A stretch of 64,000 nucleotides of DNA from an uncultured Bacteroidales bacterium. Lineage in GTDB: Bacteria; Bacteroidota; Bacteroidia; Bacteroidales; UBA932. Of this stretch, positions 51,164 to 60,948 are shown piece by piece (position 1 is the stretch's first letter; every line of letters starts with the position of its first letter). A program made the position numbers and the translations under genes. The stretch covers positions 35,550 to 99,549 of the forward strand of contig CALVDH010000005.1 in NCBI GenBank assembly GCA_944326235.1, read 5' to 3'. The notes under the pieces were generated by a model that was not told the origin of the DNA, did no database searches, and saw only the letters and a list, made by a program, of their open reading frames with translations.

Positions 51164-52982
51164 CCATCTCGCAGCGGGCGCAGTCGAAGACGGCTTTTAC
51201 CCGGCGTCCGTTATTTTCCAGATAGAGCGGTGCGGCCTTCTCTCCCGGACGCTGTTTCGGGCAGCGGCCCATCTCGTATCGGATGCAGTATTTACACCGC
51301 ATGAGTTCCACGGATGCAGCCGGAGCGGTCTCAAAAGCGCGGTCAGGCTCTATGCCGGCTGATTCGTAGATGCTTCGGGACAATGAGTTGGCGCAGTTGA
51401 GCTGAGTCCGCTGTGCCGGAGGGATGATTCTGGTCCTGTCCAGGCGGTCGAAGGGGATGCTTTCCCTCATATCGGGAGCGGCGGGAGCGGATTCCAGTCC
51501 CGCGGCCAGTTCCCGGCGCAATGCGTTGGCGGCCGATGAGGGCAGGAAGGGCAGGGGACCGTCCTCGGGAAGTTCCGTCAAGGCAAACGAGAAGATCCCG
51601 CTGCGTCTGGACAGGGAGGAGCGGAGGCCGGCAGCAGCTTTGTCCCGGTTGAGGGCTGGTTCAGCGGTAAATTCCACCGACGCGGAGGCTCCGCCGGCGG
51701 CCTCGGCCGTCAGGTGGTATCTCCCGCCGTCTGTCTGGGCCAGACGTATTTCTGCCGGAATCAGTCTTGTCGGCGGATTGTTCTCAAGGGCTTTTTCGAG
51801 GCTGTGGTTGTAGCTGCGGTAGATTTTCGTACCGGGGGCCGGTGCGCTGCCTTCAGTCTGTCCGAATGTAACGGTGCAGCCCTCCACCTTGTCGGCCCGC
51901 ATGCCGGTTACCTCCCCTTTCCTGGATACGAAGCAGAGGCCGTCGCCGTTGGTGACCGGGGTGCTGATGCCTTTGAACAGCCGTAGCTCCATTGTCCTGC
52001 CGCTGATGCTGCCGACTTCCCCGACAGGCTCTCCGATGCCCTTGGCATAGTCGCCCGAATTCCATTTGCCCCGGGTGCCGTCGATGAAATAATGAGTGTA
52101 GCCCCGGTTGAAGGTAGCCGCGGGCTGAGGGGTGAAGCCTCCGGCGGGGGAGCCCCAGGAACTGCGGGAGTACCGGCCGCCGCTGTTTTGTACCAGCCGG
52201 TCCAGGGCCTCGCTGTAGGCCCGGACGATATTCCTGACGTAGGAGATGTTCTTGAGCCGGCCCTCTATCTTGAAGGAGGTGGCTCCCGCCCCGGCCAGCT
52301 GCTCCAGCCGGTCCAGAAGGGAGAGGTCCTTGAGGGAGAGGATGGCCCTGTCGCGCAGCAGGATATTGCCGGAGGCGTCCTTCACGTCGTAGCGGGAGCG
52401 GCAGGCCTGGATGCAGCAGCCGCGGTTGGCGCTCCGGCCGGTGAGGTACTGGCTCAGATAGCACTGGCCGCTGTAGCATACGCAGAGGGCTCCGTGTACG
52501 AAGCACTCAATCTCGCACTGGGGGACGGCTTCGGATATCTCCCGGATCTGTTCCAGACTCAGCTCCCGGGCCAGGACCAGTTTGCGGAAGCCCAGGGAGG
52601 CCAGCCAGCGGGCCTGTTCCTGTGTCCTGATGTTGCACTGGGTGGAGGCGTGCAGCTCTATCTGCGGGATGCTCATCCTCAGGAGTCCCAGGTCCTGGAC
52701 TATGAGGGCGTCGCATCCGGCCTCCACGGCGCTGAATACGCAGCGGCGGGCTTCCTCCAGCTCGTTCTCGAAGATGATGGTGTTGAGGGTCAGATAGACC
52801 CTGGCGCCGAATCTGTGGGCATAGTCCGTCAGGACGGCGATGTCCCCGAAGGAGTTGCCCGCCGCCTCGCGTGCCCCGAAGGCAGGTCCGGCTATATACA
52901 CGGCATCGGCACCGCAGTCGATGGCCGCGATGCCGATGTCCTTATTTCGTGCCGGAGCGAGAAGCTCGAGCTTTACTGGCAT
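51123..52982 (-). CDS. U32-family peptidase-like protein (RlhA/TrhP type)
   Basis: 619 aa. N-terminal TIM-barrel KLELLAPARNKDIGIAAIDCGADAVYI. U32 signature IECFVHGALCVCYSGQCYLS with conserved Cys, followed by NRGCCIQACRSRY. A C-terminal extension of ~300 residues ends in YCIRYEMGRCPKQ, a Cys-rich end found in the long form. Relatives RlhA and TrhP hydroxylate rRNA or tRNA; others were called collagenases. RNA hydroxylation is the better guess. Its start overlaps the TPR gene by 10 bp. Confidence 0.85.
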   Translation of the reverse strand: MPVKLELLAPARNKDIGIAAIDCGADAVYIAGPAFGAREAAGNSFGDIAVLTDYAHRFGARVYLTLNTIIFENELEEARRCVFSAVEAGCDALIVQDLGLLRMSIPQIELHASTQCNIRTQEQARWLASLGFRKLVLARELSLEQIREISEAVPQCEIECFVHGALCVCYSGQCYLSQYLTGRSANRGCCIQACRSRYDVKDASGNILLRDRAILSLKDLSLLDRLEQLAGAGATSFKIEGRLKNISYVRNIVRAYSEALDRLVQNSGGRYSRSSWGSPAGGFTPQPAATFNRGYTHYFIDGTRGKWNSGDYAKGIGEPVGEVGSISGRTMELRLFKGISTPVTNGDGLCFVSRKGEVTGMRADKVEGCTVTFGQTEGSAPAPGTKIYRSYNHSLEKALENNPPTRLIPAEIRLAQTDGGRYHLTAEAAGGASASVEFTAEPALNRDKAAAGLRSSLSRRSGIFSFALTELPEDGPLPFLPSSAANALRRELAAGLESAPAAPDMRESIPFDRLDRTRIIPPAQRTQLNCANSLSRSIYESAGIEPDRAFETAPAASVELMRCKYCIRYEMGRCPKQRPGEKAAPLYLENNGRRVKAVFDCARCEMVILPDGGNAPDPE

Positions 52983-53914
52983 TTGAGTTCGTTGTTGACC
53001 TTATGCTTTGCGTACTCGGCGAACTGAGGGTTGTTGAGGATGGCCTTGTAGTTCACGCAGGCATTCTCCTTGTCGCCCTTGGCCTCGTATGCGGTGGCGA
53101 GCTGATACTTGATCTGGTCCGCATTCCTTGCGTTGGGGGAGGCGGTCAGGAAGCCCTCGAAGTTGGCGATGGCATCGTCGTAGTTCTTCAGCTGGAGGGC
53201 TGCTGTTCCTGCAATCTGCATGGCGGTGGGGGTGGGCATGATGTCAAGAGACTTTTTGGCGTTGTCGTATGCGCCCTGGTAGTCCTTGGCCTTGAGCACC
53301 TCTGCGGCCTTGCTGAGGTAGATGGTGGCCATCTCCTTGTCAGCGGCCTTGCCCTGTCCGAGCTCGGAGGCCTTGGTGAGGGCGGCGATGGCGGTCTCCA
53401 TGTCATCGGCGCGGGAAGCGGCCTGACCGAGACGGAGGTATCCGTTGGCATCGTTGGGGTTGATCTCCACAACCTTCTGGTATGCGGCTACGGCTGCGGG
53501 GTAGTTCTTCTGGTTCAGAAGGATGTTGCCCTGCTGCATGTAGAGCTGGGGTATGAGATTCTGAGCGTCGGCGGCGATGTCGTCCTGGCCGTATTCGGTG
53601 GCTTTCTCTACCGCTTTGTTAAGCATCTCAAGGGCGGCGTCGATCTCGTTGGCGGCTGCGAGCTCCTTGCCCATGGCGTTGATCAGGGTAGGGATGTTTC
53701 TCTTGCAGTTGTATGCCAGTTCCTCTGCCTCGGGACCGATGAGCTCGGCCTGTGCGAGGGCCTCTTCAAAATAACCCAGTGCTGTCTCTTTGTCACCTGC
53801 GTTGAGTGCTGTGGCTCCTTCATTGTAGAGCGCGGTTGCGGATTCCATGTCCTGAGCGAGGAGGGATACCGCGGAAAGTGCTGCGATTGTCAGAATTGCT
53901 AAGATTTTCTTCAT
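52973..53914 (-). CDS. Periplasmic TPR-repeat protein (313 aa)
   Basis: Signal peptide MKKILAILTIAALSAVSLLAQ. At least five TPR hairpins follow: ALYNEGATALNAGDKETALG, YMQQGNILLNQKNYPAAVAA, GYLRLGQAASRADDMETAIA, VLKAKDYQGAYDNAKKSLDI, and AATAYEAKGDKENACVNYKA-like. Likely a periplasmic scaffold or an envelope-biogenesis factor. Overlaps the U32 gene by 10 bp, so the two are co-transcribed. Promoter probably TATATTTG (minus strand, 53961-53954). Confidence 0.8.
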   Translation of the reverse strand: MKKILAILTIAALSAVSLLAQDMESATALYNEGATALNAGDKETALGYFEEALAQAELIGPEAEELAYNCKRNIPTLINAMGKELAAANEIDAALEMLNKAVEKATEYGQDDIAADAQNLIPQLYMQQGNILLNQKNYPAAVAAYQKVVEINPNDANGYLRLGQAASRADDMETAIAALTKASELGQGKAADKEMATIYLSKAAEVLKAKDYQGAYDNAKKSLDIMPTPTAMQIAGTAALQLKNYDDAIANFEGFLTASPNARNADQIKYQLATAYEAKGDKENACVNYKAILNNPQFAEYAKHKVNNELKCQ

Positions 53915-53953
53915 ATTTAGTTTATTTACTTGTGTAACTAGGAAAAATGACTG

Positions 53954-53982
53954 ACAAATATACGTATATTTTCATACTTTTG
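53954..53982. promoter_or_regulatory. Divergent -7 elements for the TPR gene and the M16-like gene
   Basis: Minus strand TATATTTG at 53961-53954; plus strand TACTTTTG at 53975-53982, only 4 bp before ATG 53987, predicting a leaderless mRNA for the M16-like gene. Confidence 0.55.
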
Positions 53983-53986
53983 TCAA

Positions 53987-56752
53987 ATGAAACTGAAAAT
54001 TTTATTGATGTCGGTACTCATTCTCCATCCGGCCGCTGCCTTTTCCCAGATGGTGGGAGAGCTCAGCGACGATGAGAGGATAGTCATGGGGACTATGCCC
54101 AACGGATTGACATATTATCTGGTAAACAATTCATCCTTAGATGGATATGCGGATTTTACCTTTGTTCAGAAATCCGGTATCGCCATGGAGGACAGCGCTT
54201 CCAGGGGCATGACCCTTCTGATGGAGTGCATGGCCCTGACGGAGACAGCGAACTTTCCGGACGGAAGTATATTCACCTTCATCGACAACATGGGGCTCGA
54301 CCGTACCGACGGTCTGGTCATAGAGGCGCGGGACTATTATACCACCTATACCTTCAGCGACGTGCCGGTGAAGAAAAACGGCTCTATGGTCGATTCCATG
54401 CTTCTGGCCATGTACAACATGTCCTCGGCCCTGGTCGTGGACGACCGCTCGGTGACCCGCGGCAAGAACTTTTTCCATAATATCTTCTCCGCGACGGAGA
54501 CTCTCGGGCAGAGGGTCAAGGATTCGCTGTCCAGGTATTATTTCGCGGGAACATCCCTGGCTCCCCTCCATCAGGACGAGCTGTTCAGGCGCATCGACGG
54601 CTATACGACAGAGGACGTGCGCAGGTTCTACCGTAACCGCTGCAGACCCGACCGCCAGGCCGTGATAATAGCCGGGGACATAGATCCGGCGGCGGTGGAA
54701 TCCAAGATACGCGCCCTTTTCCAGGTGGTTCCCAGGCCGTCGGCCCCTCTCTCCGAGTTCCCGGATTCCCTGCTCAGCACTGTCGGCGGCGGCTGGTTCT
54801 ATTTTCAGGACAGGGAGGCTGACTGCGCCAGCGTGACATTTGACTACATCGTGGAGCCGGTGGACCCGTCCCTGAGGAACACCGCCATACCCTTCATATA
54901 TGATTACCTCTCCTCCATAGGCATAGACATCATGCGGCAGCGGCTCCGGGACGCTCTGGAGGATGCGCCTTTCTACGCCCGTTCCCTGAGCGCCGAGGCC
55001 GTGCCTTTCCTCAACAGTCTCTCTTACCGGTTCTCCGTGGAATGCGCCCCTGAGGACTATGTCCAGGCCTACGAATTCATTCTCAACGAGGTGGAGCGTG
55101 TCCTCGAATATGGTGTCTCGGGATATGAGTACCGCCGCAGCAGCAAGGACTATCTTGCGGGTCTGAGCGATACCTACCGCAGACGCTCTGCCCTGGACAA
55201 CAAGTACTACTCGGACCTGTGCCTCTCCAATTTCACGGACGGCTATGTGATGGCCGGAGTCGAGCTGAGAAAGAGCTATATAGAGACGGCAATGGAGAAA
55301 ATGGACAGCACCGACGTCTATCGTTTCCTGTCGTCCATGCTCTCGGACACGGACTCGCGGACAGTGGTCTGCACCTCTCCGCTCAGGACCGGCGGCCTGG
55401 AGTATTTTGCGGTGGATCCTGAGCCGCCGGCGGCCGACACCATGATCTTCCGGATGACGGAGAGCCTGACTCCGCGGAAGAAACAGAAGGATGCGCTGAG
55501 GCAGAAGTTCGTGAATCCCTCGACCGGAGTAATCTCCCGCAGACTCCCCAACGGGGCTACGGTGGCCTACCGCAAGATGACGGGGGAGCCGGGCCGGGTC
55601 TATTTCGAGGCTGTCGCCAGGGGCGGCGTGTCCCTGGCTGAGGACCATCTGTCGCAGCTGCGCAGGAATATCAATGACGTGGCCCGCATGTCTCTGGTCG
55701 GCGGCATGAACATGTTCGAGCGGGGCAGGCTCATGGACGTGCTCCAGCTGGACATTCAAAGGACTGTGTCGGTGAGCGAGAGACGTATCTCCGGGTCGTT
55801 CGCCGCCGGTTCGGAAAAGCAGTTCATGGAACTGGTCTCGATGTATTTCCAGGGCTCTGAGCCGGATGACGTGACCTTCCGCAAATACAGCAGGATGGTC
55901 AGCGGATGCGAGCCTTATTCCATGAACTCTCCGGAGCGGGTCTTCGAGAGGCTGCATGAGCGCGACGTGCGTTCCGGTTACGGCCTGGACATGGGTGAGC
56001 CTCTGGTGGACAGCCTGGACTATCACTACATGGTGGATTTCCTCAACAGGATGTTCTCCAACGCGGCCGAATTCTCGTTTATCTTCGTCGGGGACTTCGA
56101 CGAGCAGGAACTCCTGTCCTCTGTCTACAGTACCCTGGCCCTCCTGCCCGGGCGCAGCGTGTCGGCCCGCAGGGAGGAGAACAGCCGCTTCTTCATAGCC
56201 TCATACGATGACAACGAGGTGGTCCCTGTCCCGATGGAGTTCCCCAGGAGACTGAACAGCTGCAAGATCACCATACCTTCCCACCTCAATGTGGAGGACC
56301 GTGCTCTCTCGGAGGTTACTGCCAAGGTCATAGAGCGCGAGGTCATCCGCCGGCTGTCCCTGAAGGGTATACTGGCCGATGCGCACAGACGCTTCTACCG
56401 CTATCCGGAGGAGGTGCTGACGATAGATTTTCATTTTACTTCGTATGAGGATATCCCCGACATGGACGGGATGTTCGTGGATATAGTGGAGGAACTGGCT
56501 CACAGAGGAGTAAGTGACAATGAGGTGGAAGGGGTACGGCGCAATATGCTTCTGCTCGACGGGCTCCAGGAACACGATGGCCACAGTTACTGGGCCAGGA
56601 TGATGCGGAGCCGCTATATCGACCGCAAGGACTTTCATACCAGGAGGCAGGCGGCCCTGGAGGCCGTGACGGCACAGCAGGTCAATGAGGAACTCGTCAG
56701 TCTGCTGGAGGAGGGTACGGTATCCCTTCTCTCCGTGGTCCCCGCTCAATAA
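53987..56752 (+). CDS. M16 peptidase-like protein lacking the zinc site
   Basis: 921 aa, exported (signal MKLKILLMSVLILHPAAAFS). Arrangement follows PqqL/M16-type proteins, with four alpha-beta subdomains in two halves. Where active members have HxxEH (HFLEH-M), this one reads GMTLLMECMAL: both His are gone, the Glu remains. The second Glu region (IEARDYYTTYTF) is also non-standard. It should therefore be non-peptidase, perhaps a partner or chaperone subunit. No active M16 partner is adjacent. The ATG is almost at the predicted transcription start. Confidence 0.8.
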   Translation: MKLKILLMSVLILHPAAAFSQMVGELSDDERIVMGTMPNGLTYYLVNNSSLDGYADFTFVQKSGIAMEDSASRGMTLLMECMALTETANFPDGSIFTFIDNMGLDRTDGLVIEARDYYTTYTFSDVPVKKNGSMVDSMLLAMYNMSSALVVDDRSVTRGKNFFHNIFSATETLGQRVKDSLSRYYFAGTSLAPLHQDELFRRIDGYTTEDVRRFYRNRCRPDRQAVIIAGDIDPAAVESKIRALFQVVPRPSAPLSEFPDSLLSTVGGGWFYFQDREADCASVTFDYIVEPVDPSLRNTAIPFIYDYLSSIGIDIMRQRLRDALEDAPFYARSLSAEAVPFLNSLSYRFSVECAPEDYVQAYEFILNEVERVLEYGVSGYEYRRSSKDYLAGLSDTYRRRSALDNKYYSDLCLSNFTDGYVMAGVELRKSYIETAMEKMDSTDVYRFLSSMLSDTDSRTVVCTSPLRTGGLEYFAVDPEPPAADTMIFRMTESLTPRKKQKDALRQKFVNPSTGVISRRLPNGATVAYRKMTGEPGRVYFEAVARGGVSLAEDHLSQLRRNINDVARMSLVGGMNMFERGRLMDVLQLDIQRTVSVSERRISGSFAAGSEKQFMELVSMYFQGSEPDDVTFRKYSRMVSGCEPYSMNSPERVFERLHERDVRSGYGLDMGEPLVDSLDYHYMVDFLNRMFSNAAEFSFIFVGDFDEQELLSSVYSTLALLPGRSVSARREENSRFFIASYDDNEVVPVPMEFPRRLNSCKITIPSHLNVEDRALSEVTAKVIEREVIRRLSLKGILADAHRRFYRYPEEVLTIDFHFTSYEDIPDMDGMFVDIVEELAHRGVSDNEVEGVRRNMLLLDGLQEHDGHSYWARMMRSRYIDRKDFHTRRQAALEAVTAQQVNEELVSLLEEGTVSLLSVVPAQ

Positions 56753-56762
56753 AACAGGAAAT

Positions 56763-57344
56763 ATGGATACAATGGTAATAATAGACGACAAGATAATCTC
56801 ATCCGAGATATTCACCGAGCGCTTCGCCTGCGACTACGGAGTGTGCGGAGGGGCCTGCTGCATCATAGGGGACAGCGGTGCCCCGATGGAGGAGGACGAG
56901 CCGGAGCGGATCGAGGCCAATTATGACAGGTTCTCTCCGCTGATGTCTCCCGAGGGGCGGGCGGTGATAGAGGAGAAGGGATTTTTCGAGATAGACTCGG
57001 ACGGGGACACCGTGACTCCGCTGGTGCCGGGCCGGGAGGAATGTGCATACGCGGCCTGCGATGCGGAGGGCAGCTGGTTCTGTACCATCGAACGGTCCTG
57101 GTGCCGCGGCGGCTCGGACTTCGTCAAGCCCATCTCCTGCCGCCTCTACCCGATACGGGTCTCCAGGCTCTCCAACGGCATGACTGCCCTCAACCTGCAC
57201 AGGTGGAACATCTGCGCCTGCGCCTTCGCCAAGGGCAGGCGGGAGGGCATACCTGTCTACAAATTCCTGCAGAAGCCCCTTACCGATGCCTTCGGGGAGG
57301 AGTTCTATGCCGCTATGGAGGCCGCTGCCGCTCAGTTCAGGTAG
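56763..57344 (+). CDS. DUF3109 family protein
   Basis: 193 aa from ATG 56763. Contains the conserved Cys-rich scaffold of DUF3109: CDYGVCGGACCIIGDSGAP near residue 25, ECAYAACDAEGSWFC and SWCRGG near 95-115, and ISCRLYPIRV near 125. The many Cys residues suggest a metal or Fe-S cluster. Function is unknown; the family is widespread in Bacteroidota. It follows the M16-like gene by 10 bp and converges on trmN6 with a 13-bp overlap. Confidence 0.8.
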   Translation: MDTMVIIDDKIISSEIFTERFACDYGVCGGACCIIGDSGAPMEEDEPERIEANYDRFSPLMSPEGRAVIEEKGFFEIDSDGDTVTPLVPGREECAYAACDAEGSWFCTIERSWCRGGSDFVKPISCRLYPIRVSRLSNGMTALNLHRWNICACAFAKGRREGIPVYKFLQKPLTDAFGEEFYAAMEAAAAQFR

Positions 57345-58066
57345 AATTCTCCTGCCAGGCCGCGGTACCACTCGGAGCGGCTGCCGTCCGCATCAGTCAG
57401 GAGTACGTCCTCTGTGGTGAGGCTCTTCTTATGTGCCGGCGGTTCTGCATTTTTCCCAAAACTTACCAGAAGTCTCCGGATACCGGAGCGGGGGGTGGAG
57501 CTGATTCTCACCAGCCGCTGCGGGGCGAGGCAGTTGTCTCCGGCCGCCTGGAGTATCTGACGCCAGTATTCTGAGGGGATGATGATGTCCAGCTCCGAGG
57601 TGCCGGTCATCAGGGCCGAGGCGCAGCGCATGAGTTCGGAATAGGGGAGGGTGGCGGTGTGGCGGGCGGCAGAGCGGCGGGCGTCGGGATTGAGGAGGGT
57701 GCTGTCGTAGAACGGAGGATTGGACACTATCAGGTCAAATGTCTCCTTTCCGGCGGCCCCGGCGGTGAAGTCCTGGAGGGTGGCCTCGCGGACGGCGAGC
57801 CGGTCGTGCCAGGGGGAGCAGAGGAAGTTCTCTCCGGCCTGGGCCGCCGCCTCCGCGTCCGGCTCGATGCCGGTTATCCGTGCTTCGGGGAAGCGCTGGG
57901 CCAGCATCAGGGCGATGAGGCCGCTGCCGGTGCCGATGTCCAGTATCTTCCCCGGACGGCCCTGACCGGCCCACGCTCCCAGCAGGACCCCGTCGGTTCC
58001 CACCTTCATCGCGCACCGGTCGTGCCATACGGTGAACTGTCTGAATCTGAAATACGGATTTCCCAT
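57332..58066 (-). CDS. trmN6: tRNA1(Val) (adenine(37)-N6)-methyltransferase
   Basis: 244 aa. N-terminus FRFRQFTVWHDRCAMKVGTDGVLLGAWA is typical. SAM motif ILDIGTGSGLIALMLAQRFP and the catalytic N6-methyltransferase motif NPPF in DLIVSNPPFYDS. E. coli YfiC is the characterised relative. It is the last gene of the leftward ABC-barrel operon; its ATG lies 1 bp after the barrel gene's stop. Confidence 0.88.
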   Translation of the reverse strand: MGNPYFRFRQFTVWHDRCAMKVGTDGVLLGAWAGQGRPGKILDIGTGSGLIALMLAQRFPEARITGIEPDAEAAAQAGENFLCSPWHDRLAVREATLQDFTAGAAGKETFDLIVSNPPFYDSTLLNPDARRSAARHTATLPYSELMRCASALMTGTSELDIIIPSEYWRQILQAAGDNCLAPQRLVRISSTPRSGIRRLLVSFGKNAEPPAHKKSLTTEDVLLTDADGSRSEWYRGLAGEFYLN

Positions 58067-58067
58067 T

Positions 58068-60545
58068 TTACTTCAATGTCTGTCCGGTACTTATGCCTGT
58101 GGAGCCGCCTACGCGGGAGGATTCCTCGACGTTGCCGACGTTGCGCCTGCGGACGTTTGTGGCCGTTCCGAAGCGCCAGCTGAACGAGAGGGTGACTTTC
58201 TGCATGTTGATGCGCTGGCGGATGCTGTAGGTCAGTACGTCTCCGGTGTAGGACGTGATGTCGGTGCTCAGGGAGCGGAGGATGTCCTGGACGTTGAGGG
58301 CGATGGTTCCGCGGCCGTCCCAGAGGTTCTTCTTGATGCCGGCGAAGAGCATGTACATCGGGCGGATGTTCATGTAGCCGACCGTCATGTTGCCGGTGGC
58401 CATGCCGCCTGCCTCGATCTTCCACTCCTTGGGCAGGAGGAAGTTGAGGTTGCCGTAGAAGCTCTGTACGAAGGAGCCGTCGGAGTAGCTGCCCCCGGAG
58501 CTGGTGTTGCCGTTGTAGGCGGCGAAGTAGTTGGCCGAGAGGTTGAGCCACTTGGCTATGGGCAGCTCGGAGATGGACAGGGCCGCTCCGGCGAGGGACT
58601 GGGTGCCGAAGTTCTCCCAGATGAGGCGCTGTCCGCCGTTGTCCTGGTTGACCTCGGGACGCTGCATGATGAGGTTGGAGTTGTGCTGGTAGAGCAGGCT
58701 CAGGTTGAGGTGCTGGCCGTAGCCGACGGTCAGGGATACCTGGTCGGAGAACTGGGGGTCGAGGTCCGGGTCTCCCTCGGTGAAGGCGTTGGCCGAGATG
58801 TAGGTGCGGAAGGGGTTGAGCTGGCTGTAACCGGGGCGGCTGATGCGGCGGGTGTAGGAGGCGGCCAGGCGCCACTTCTGGGTGGGCATCCAACTGACGA
58901 AGGCGGTGGGGAAGAGGTTGAAGTAGCTCTTGACGCTCTTCTCCCCGGCGCTGCGCCAGTCGCCGCGGGCGTAGGTGTACTCGCCGCGCAGGCCTATCTT
59001 GGCCGACCATTTCGTGCCGAAGCTCTTCGCTGCGGAGATGTAGGCGGCGGCTATCTGCTCGTCGTAGAGGAAAAGGTTGGAGAGGTTGTCGTTGTAGTTC
59101 CAGATGTTGTTGTAGAAGTCCTCGCGGACGGAGTTGTTGTCGGTGACGGTGCGGGACCATTTGAGTCCGGCCTCGAGCAGTCCGGTCTGCCAGAAGAGCT
59201 GCTGGTAGTCGGCCTTGGCGGACCATATCTGGAGATTCTGGGCGGCGTCCTGGCGGAAGACGGTGGAGTCGAGGGCTATAAGGGGTGTTACGGCCGGGTC
59301 GGGAATGTCGCTCTGGCTGCTGCCGTTGCGGATGTCGTACCAGGAATAGTCGGCATTGATGGTGAGTTCCTGCATCCTGGCCTGGTCAAATGTGTGGGTG
59401 TAGTTGAGGTTGGCTGAGACGCCCTTGAAGTCGTCGGTGTTGTCGATGTCGCTGTTCAGGCGGCCGAGGAGGGTCTCCCCGAGGAGGTGCTCGGTGAAGT
59501 TGTCCCCGTAGGTGTCGGAGCGGCTGTCCCGGAACGTGCCGTTGACGATGACGCCGAGGATATCCTTGTCGGTGATGTACCAGTCATTGCCGGCGCGGAA
59601 CATCTGGTTGAAGTTGCTCATCAGCAGGTGGGAGGTACCGGACATGGTGTATTCGTTTGCGGGGCCGTAGAGGGACTTGGAGAGCAGGTCCGCGGTCATG
59701 TCGTCGTAGCGGGCGCTGTAGGTCAGGAAGGTGCTGGTCTTACGGCCGCGGTAGTTGAGGTTGACCGAGCCGTCGGCGCTCTGATCCCAGCGGTCGAAGT
59801 ACATGCCGCCGTAGCCGAGGTTGACCGAGCCGTTGAATCCCTGCATGAAATTCTTCTTGGTGACGATGTTGATGATGCCGCCTCCGCCGGCCGCGTCGTA
59901 CTTGGCGGAAGGGTGGGCCATGATCTCGATGCGGTCGATGGTCGTGCCGTCGGTGGACTGGAGCAGGACTTCCAGCTCCTTGCCGGAGAGGTTGGAGGGA
60001 CGGCCGTCGATCCATACCGCCACTGCTGAGCCGTTGAGCTTGACATTGCCGTCGAAGTCTATCGTCACGCCGGGGGCCTTGCGGAGCAGGTCGGTGCCGT
60101 TGCTGCCTTCGGTGGAGACGGCGTCGGAGATGTTCATCACTATCTTGTCCAGCTTCTGCTCTATGACGGGGCGGCGGGCGGTTACCACGGCCTCCTCCAG
60201 CATCTCGGTGTCGGGCTCGAGGGCGAGGACGGCTCTATGGGCGGGTACTTCGCTCACTTCTGTTATTAAACTGGTGTATCCGATGAAGGCAGCCATCAGC
60301 TTATATTCTCCGGTGGGAATCCGCTCAATTGTGAAGTGTCCCGCAGAGTCGGTGGTCGTGCCGTTGACGATGGTGCTGTCGGGGGCTATGAGGGCGACAG
60401 TGGCGAACTCTATGGGTTTTTCGGTAGCTGCGTCTATGACCGTGCCGGAGATGCTGCGTACGTTCTGCGGACGGGCGGAGGCGCAGACAGCCCACAGGAG
60501 CAGGGCGGTGATGACCGCCGCTGCCCTTATTGTGCTGTGTTTCAT
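58068..60545 (-). CDS. TonB-dependent-receptor-like outer-membrane barrel (OMP_b-brl_3)
   Basis: 825 aa. Signal peptide to ~25 (LLLWAVCASA), CarboxypepD_reg-like domain (SISGTVIDAATEKPIEFATV), plug domain (RKAPGVTIDFDGNVKLNGSA, then EIMAHPSAKYDAAGGGGIIN) and a long beta-barrel. It lacks the SusC-specific features and no SusD is present. Encoded 13 bp after a GntR gene in an operon with an ABC transporter. Such barrels are thought to handle peptides or other ligands; the link to the ABC exporter suggests a shared envelope response. Confidence 0.85.
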   Translation of the reverse strand: MKHSTIRAAAVITALLLWAVCASARPQNVRSISGTVIDAATEKPIEFATVALIAPDSTIVNGTTTDSAGHFTIERIPTGEYKLMAAFIGYTSLITEVSEVPAHRAVLALEPDTEMLEEAVVTARRPVIEQKLDKIVMNISDAVSTEGSNGTDLLRKAPGVTIDFDGNVKLNGSAVAVWIDGRPSNLSGKELEVLLQSTDGTTIDRIEIMAHPSAKYDAAGGGGIINIVTKKNFMQGFNGSVNLGYGGMYFDRWDQSADGSVNLNYRGRKTSTFLTYSARYDDMTADLLSKSLYGPANEYTMSGTSHLLMSNFNQMFRAGNDWYITDKDILGVIVNGTFRDSRSDTYGDNFTEHLLGETLLGRLNSDIDNTDDFKGVSANLNYTHTFDQARMQELTINADYSWYDIRNGSSQSDIPDPAVTPLIALDSTVFRQDAAQNLQIWSAKADYQQLFWQTGLLEAGLKWSRTVTDNNSVREDFYNNIWNYNDNLSNLFLYDEQIAAAYISAAKSFGTKWSAKIGLRGEYTYARGDWRSAGEKSVKSYFNLFPTAFVSWMPTQKWRLAASYTRRISRPGYSQLNPFRTYISANAFTEGDPDLDPQFSDQVSLTVGYGQHLNLSLLYQHNSNLIMQRPEVNQDNGGQRLIWENFGTQSLAGAALSISELPIAKWLNLSANYFAAYNGNTSSGGSYSDGSFVQSFYGNLNFLLPKEWKIEAGGMATGNMTVGYMNIRPMYMLFAGIKKNLWDGRGTIALNVQDILRSLSTDITSYTGDVLTYSIRQRINMQKVTLSFSWRFGTATNVRRRNVGNVEESSRVGGSTGISTGQTLK

Positions 60546-60558
60546 TGTGCTTGGTTGA

Positions 60559-60927
60559 TTATTTGTCCTTGGTGATATATTTCCTGTAGAGGGAGGTGAT
60601 GTCCTCGATGGAGATGCCGAGGATTTCCATTTTCCTGAATACCTCCTTCAGGTCGCCGGAGATGAACCCCTCGCGCTGTTTCTCGCGGATGACGTTCCTG
60701 GCTCCGGGGCTGACGAAATACCCGATGCCGCGCTTGTTGTGGATGATGCCCTCGGTGGAGAGCTCTTCGTAGGAGCGGGCGACGGTGTTGGGATTGACCT
60801 CCAGGGATATGCCGCATTCCCTGACGGAAGGGATACGCTCGCCCTCGGGCCATGTGCCTGTCAGGATCCGCTCGCATATCGCGTCGGCTATCTGCAGGTA
60901 GATGGGTTTATGCTGGTCGAATTCCAT
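60559..60927 (-). CDS. GntR-family regulator, YtrA type
   Basis: 122 aa. Winged HTH in residues 5-75: HKPIYLQIADAICERILTGT, then GERIPSVRECGISLEVNPNTVARSYEELSTEGIIHNKRGIGYFV. The C-terminal ~45 residues form the short dimerisation helices of the YtrA subfamily, which regulate ABC transporter operons. Co-transcribed with the ABC and permease genes. The palindrome at 62848-62871 is the likely operator, which makes it self-regulating. Confidence 0.92.
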   Translation of the reverse strand: MEFDQHKPIYLQIADAICERILTGTWPEGERIPSVRECGISLEVNPNTVARSYEELSTEGIIHNKRGIGYFVSPGARNVIREKQREGFISGDLKEVFRKMEILGISIEDITSLYRKYITKDK

Positions 60928-60948
60928 GGTTGTCTGAGTTTTGAGGGA

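Noticed and set aside
54137..56026. 629-aa antisense ORF in the M16-like gene
   Set aside because: Same codon-bias shadow; the sense frame is clearly coding.
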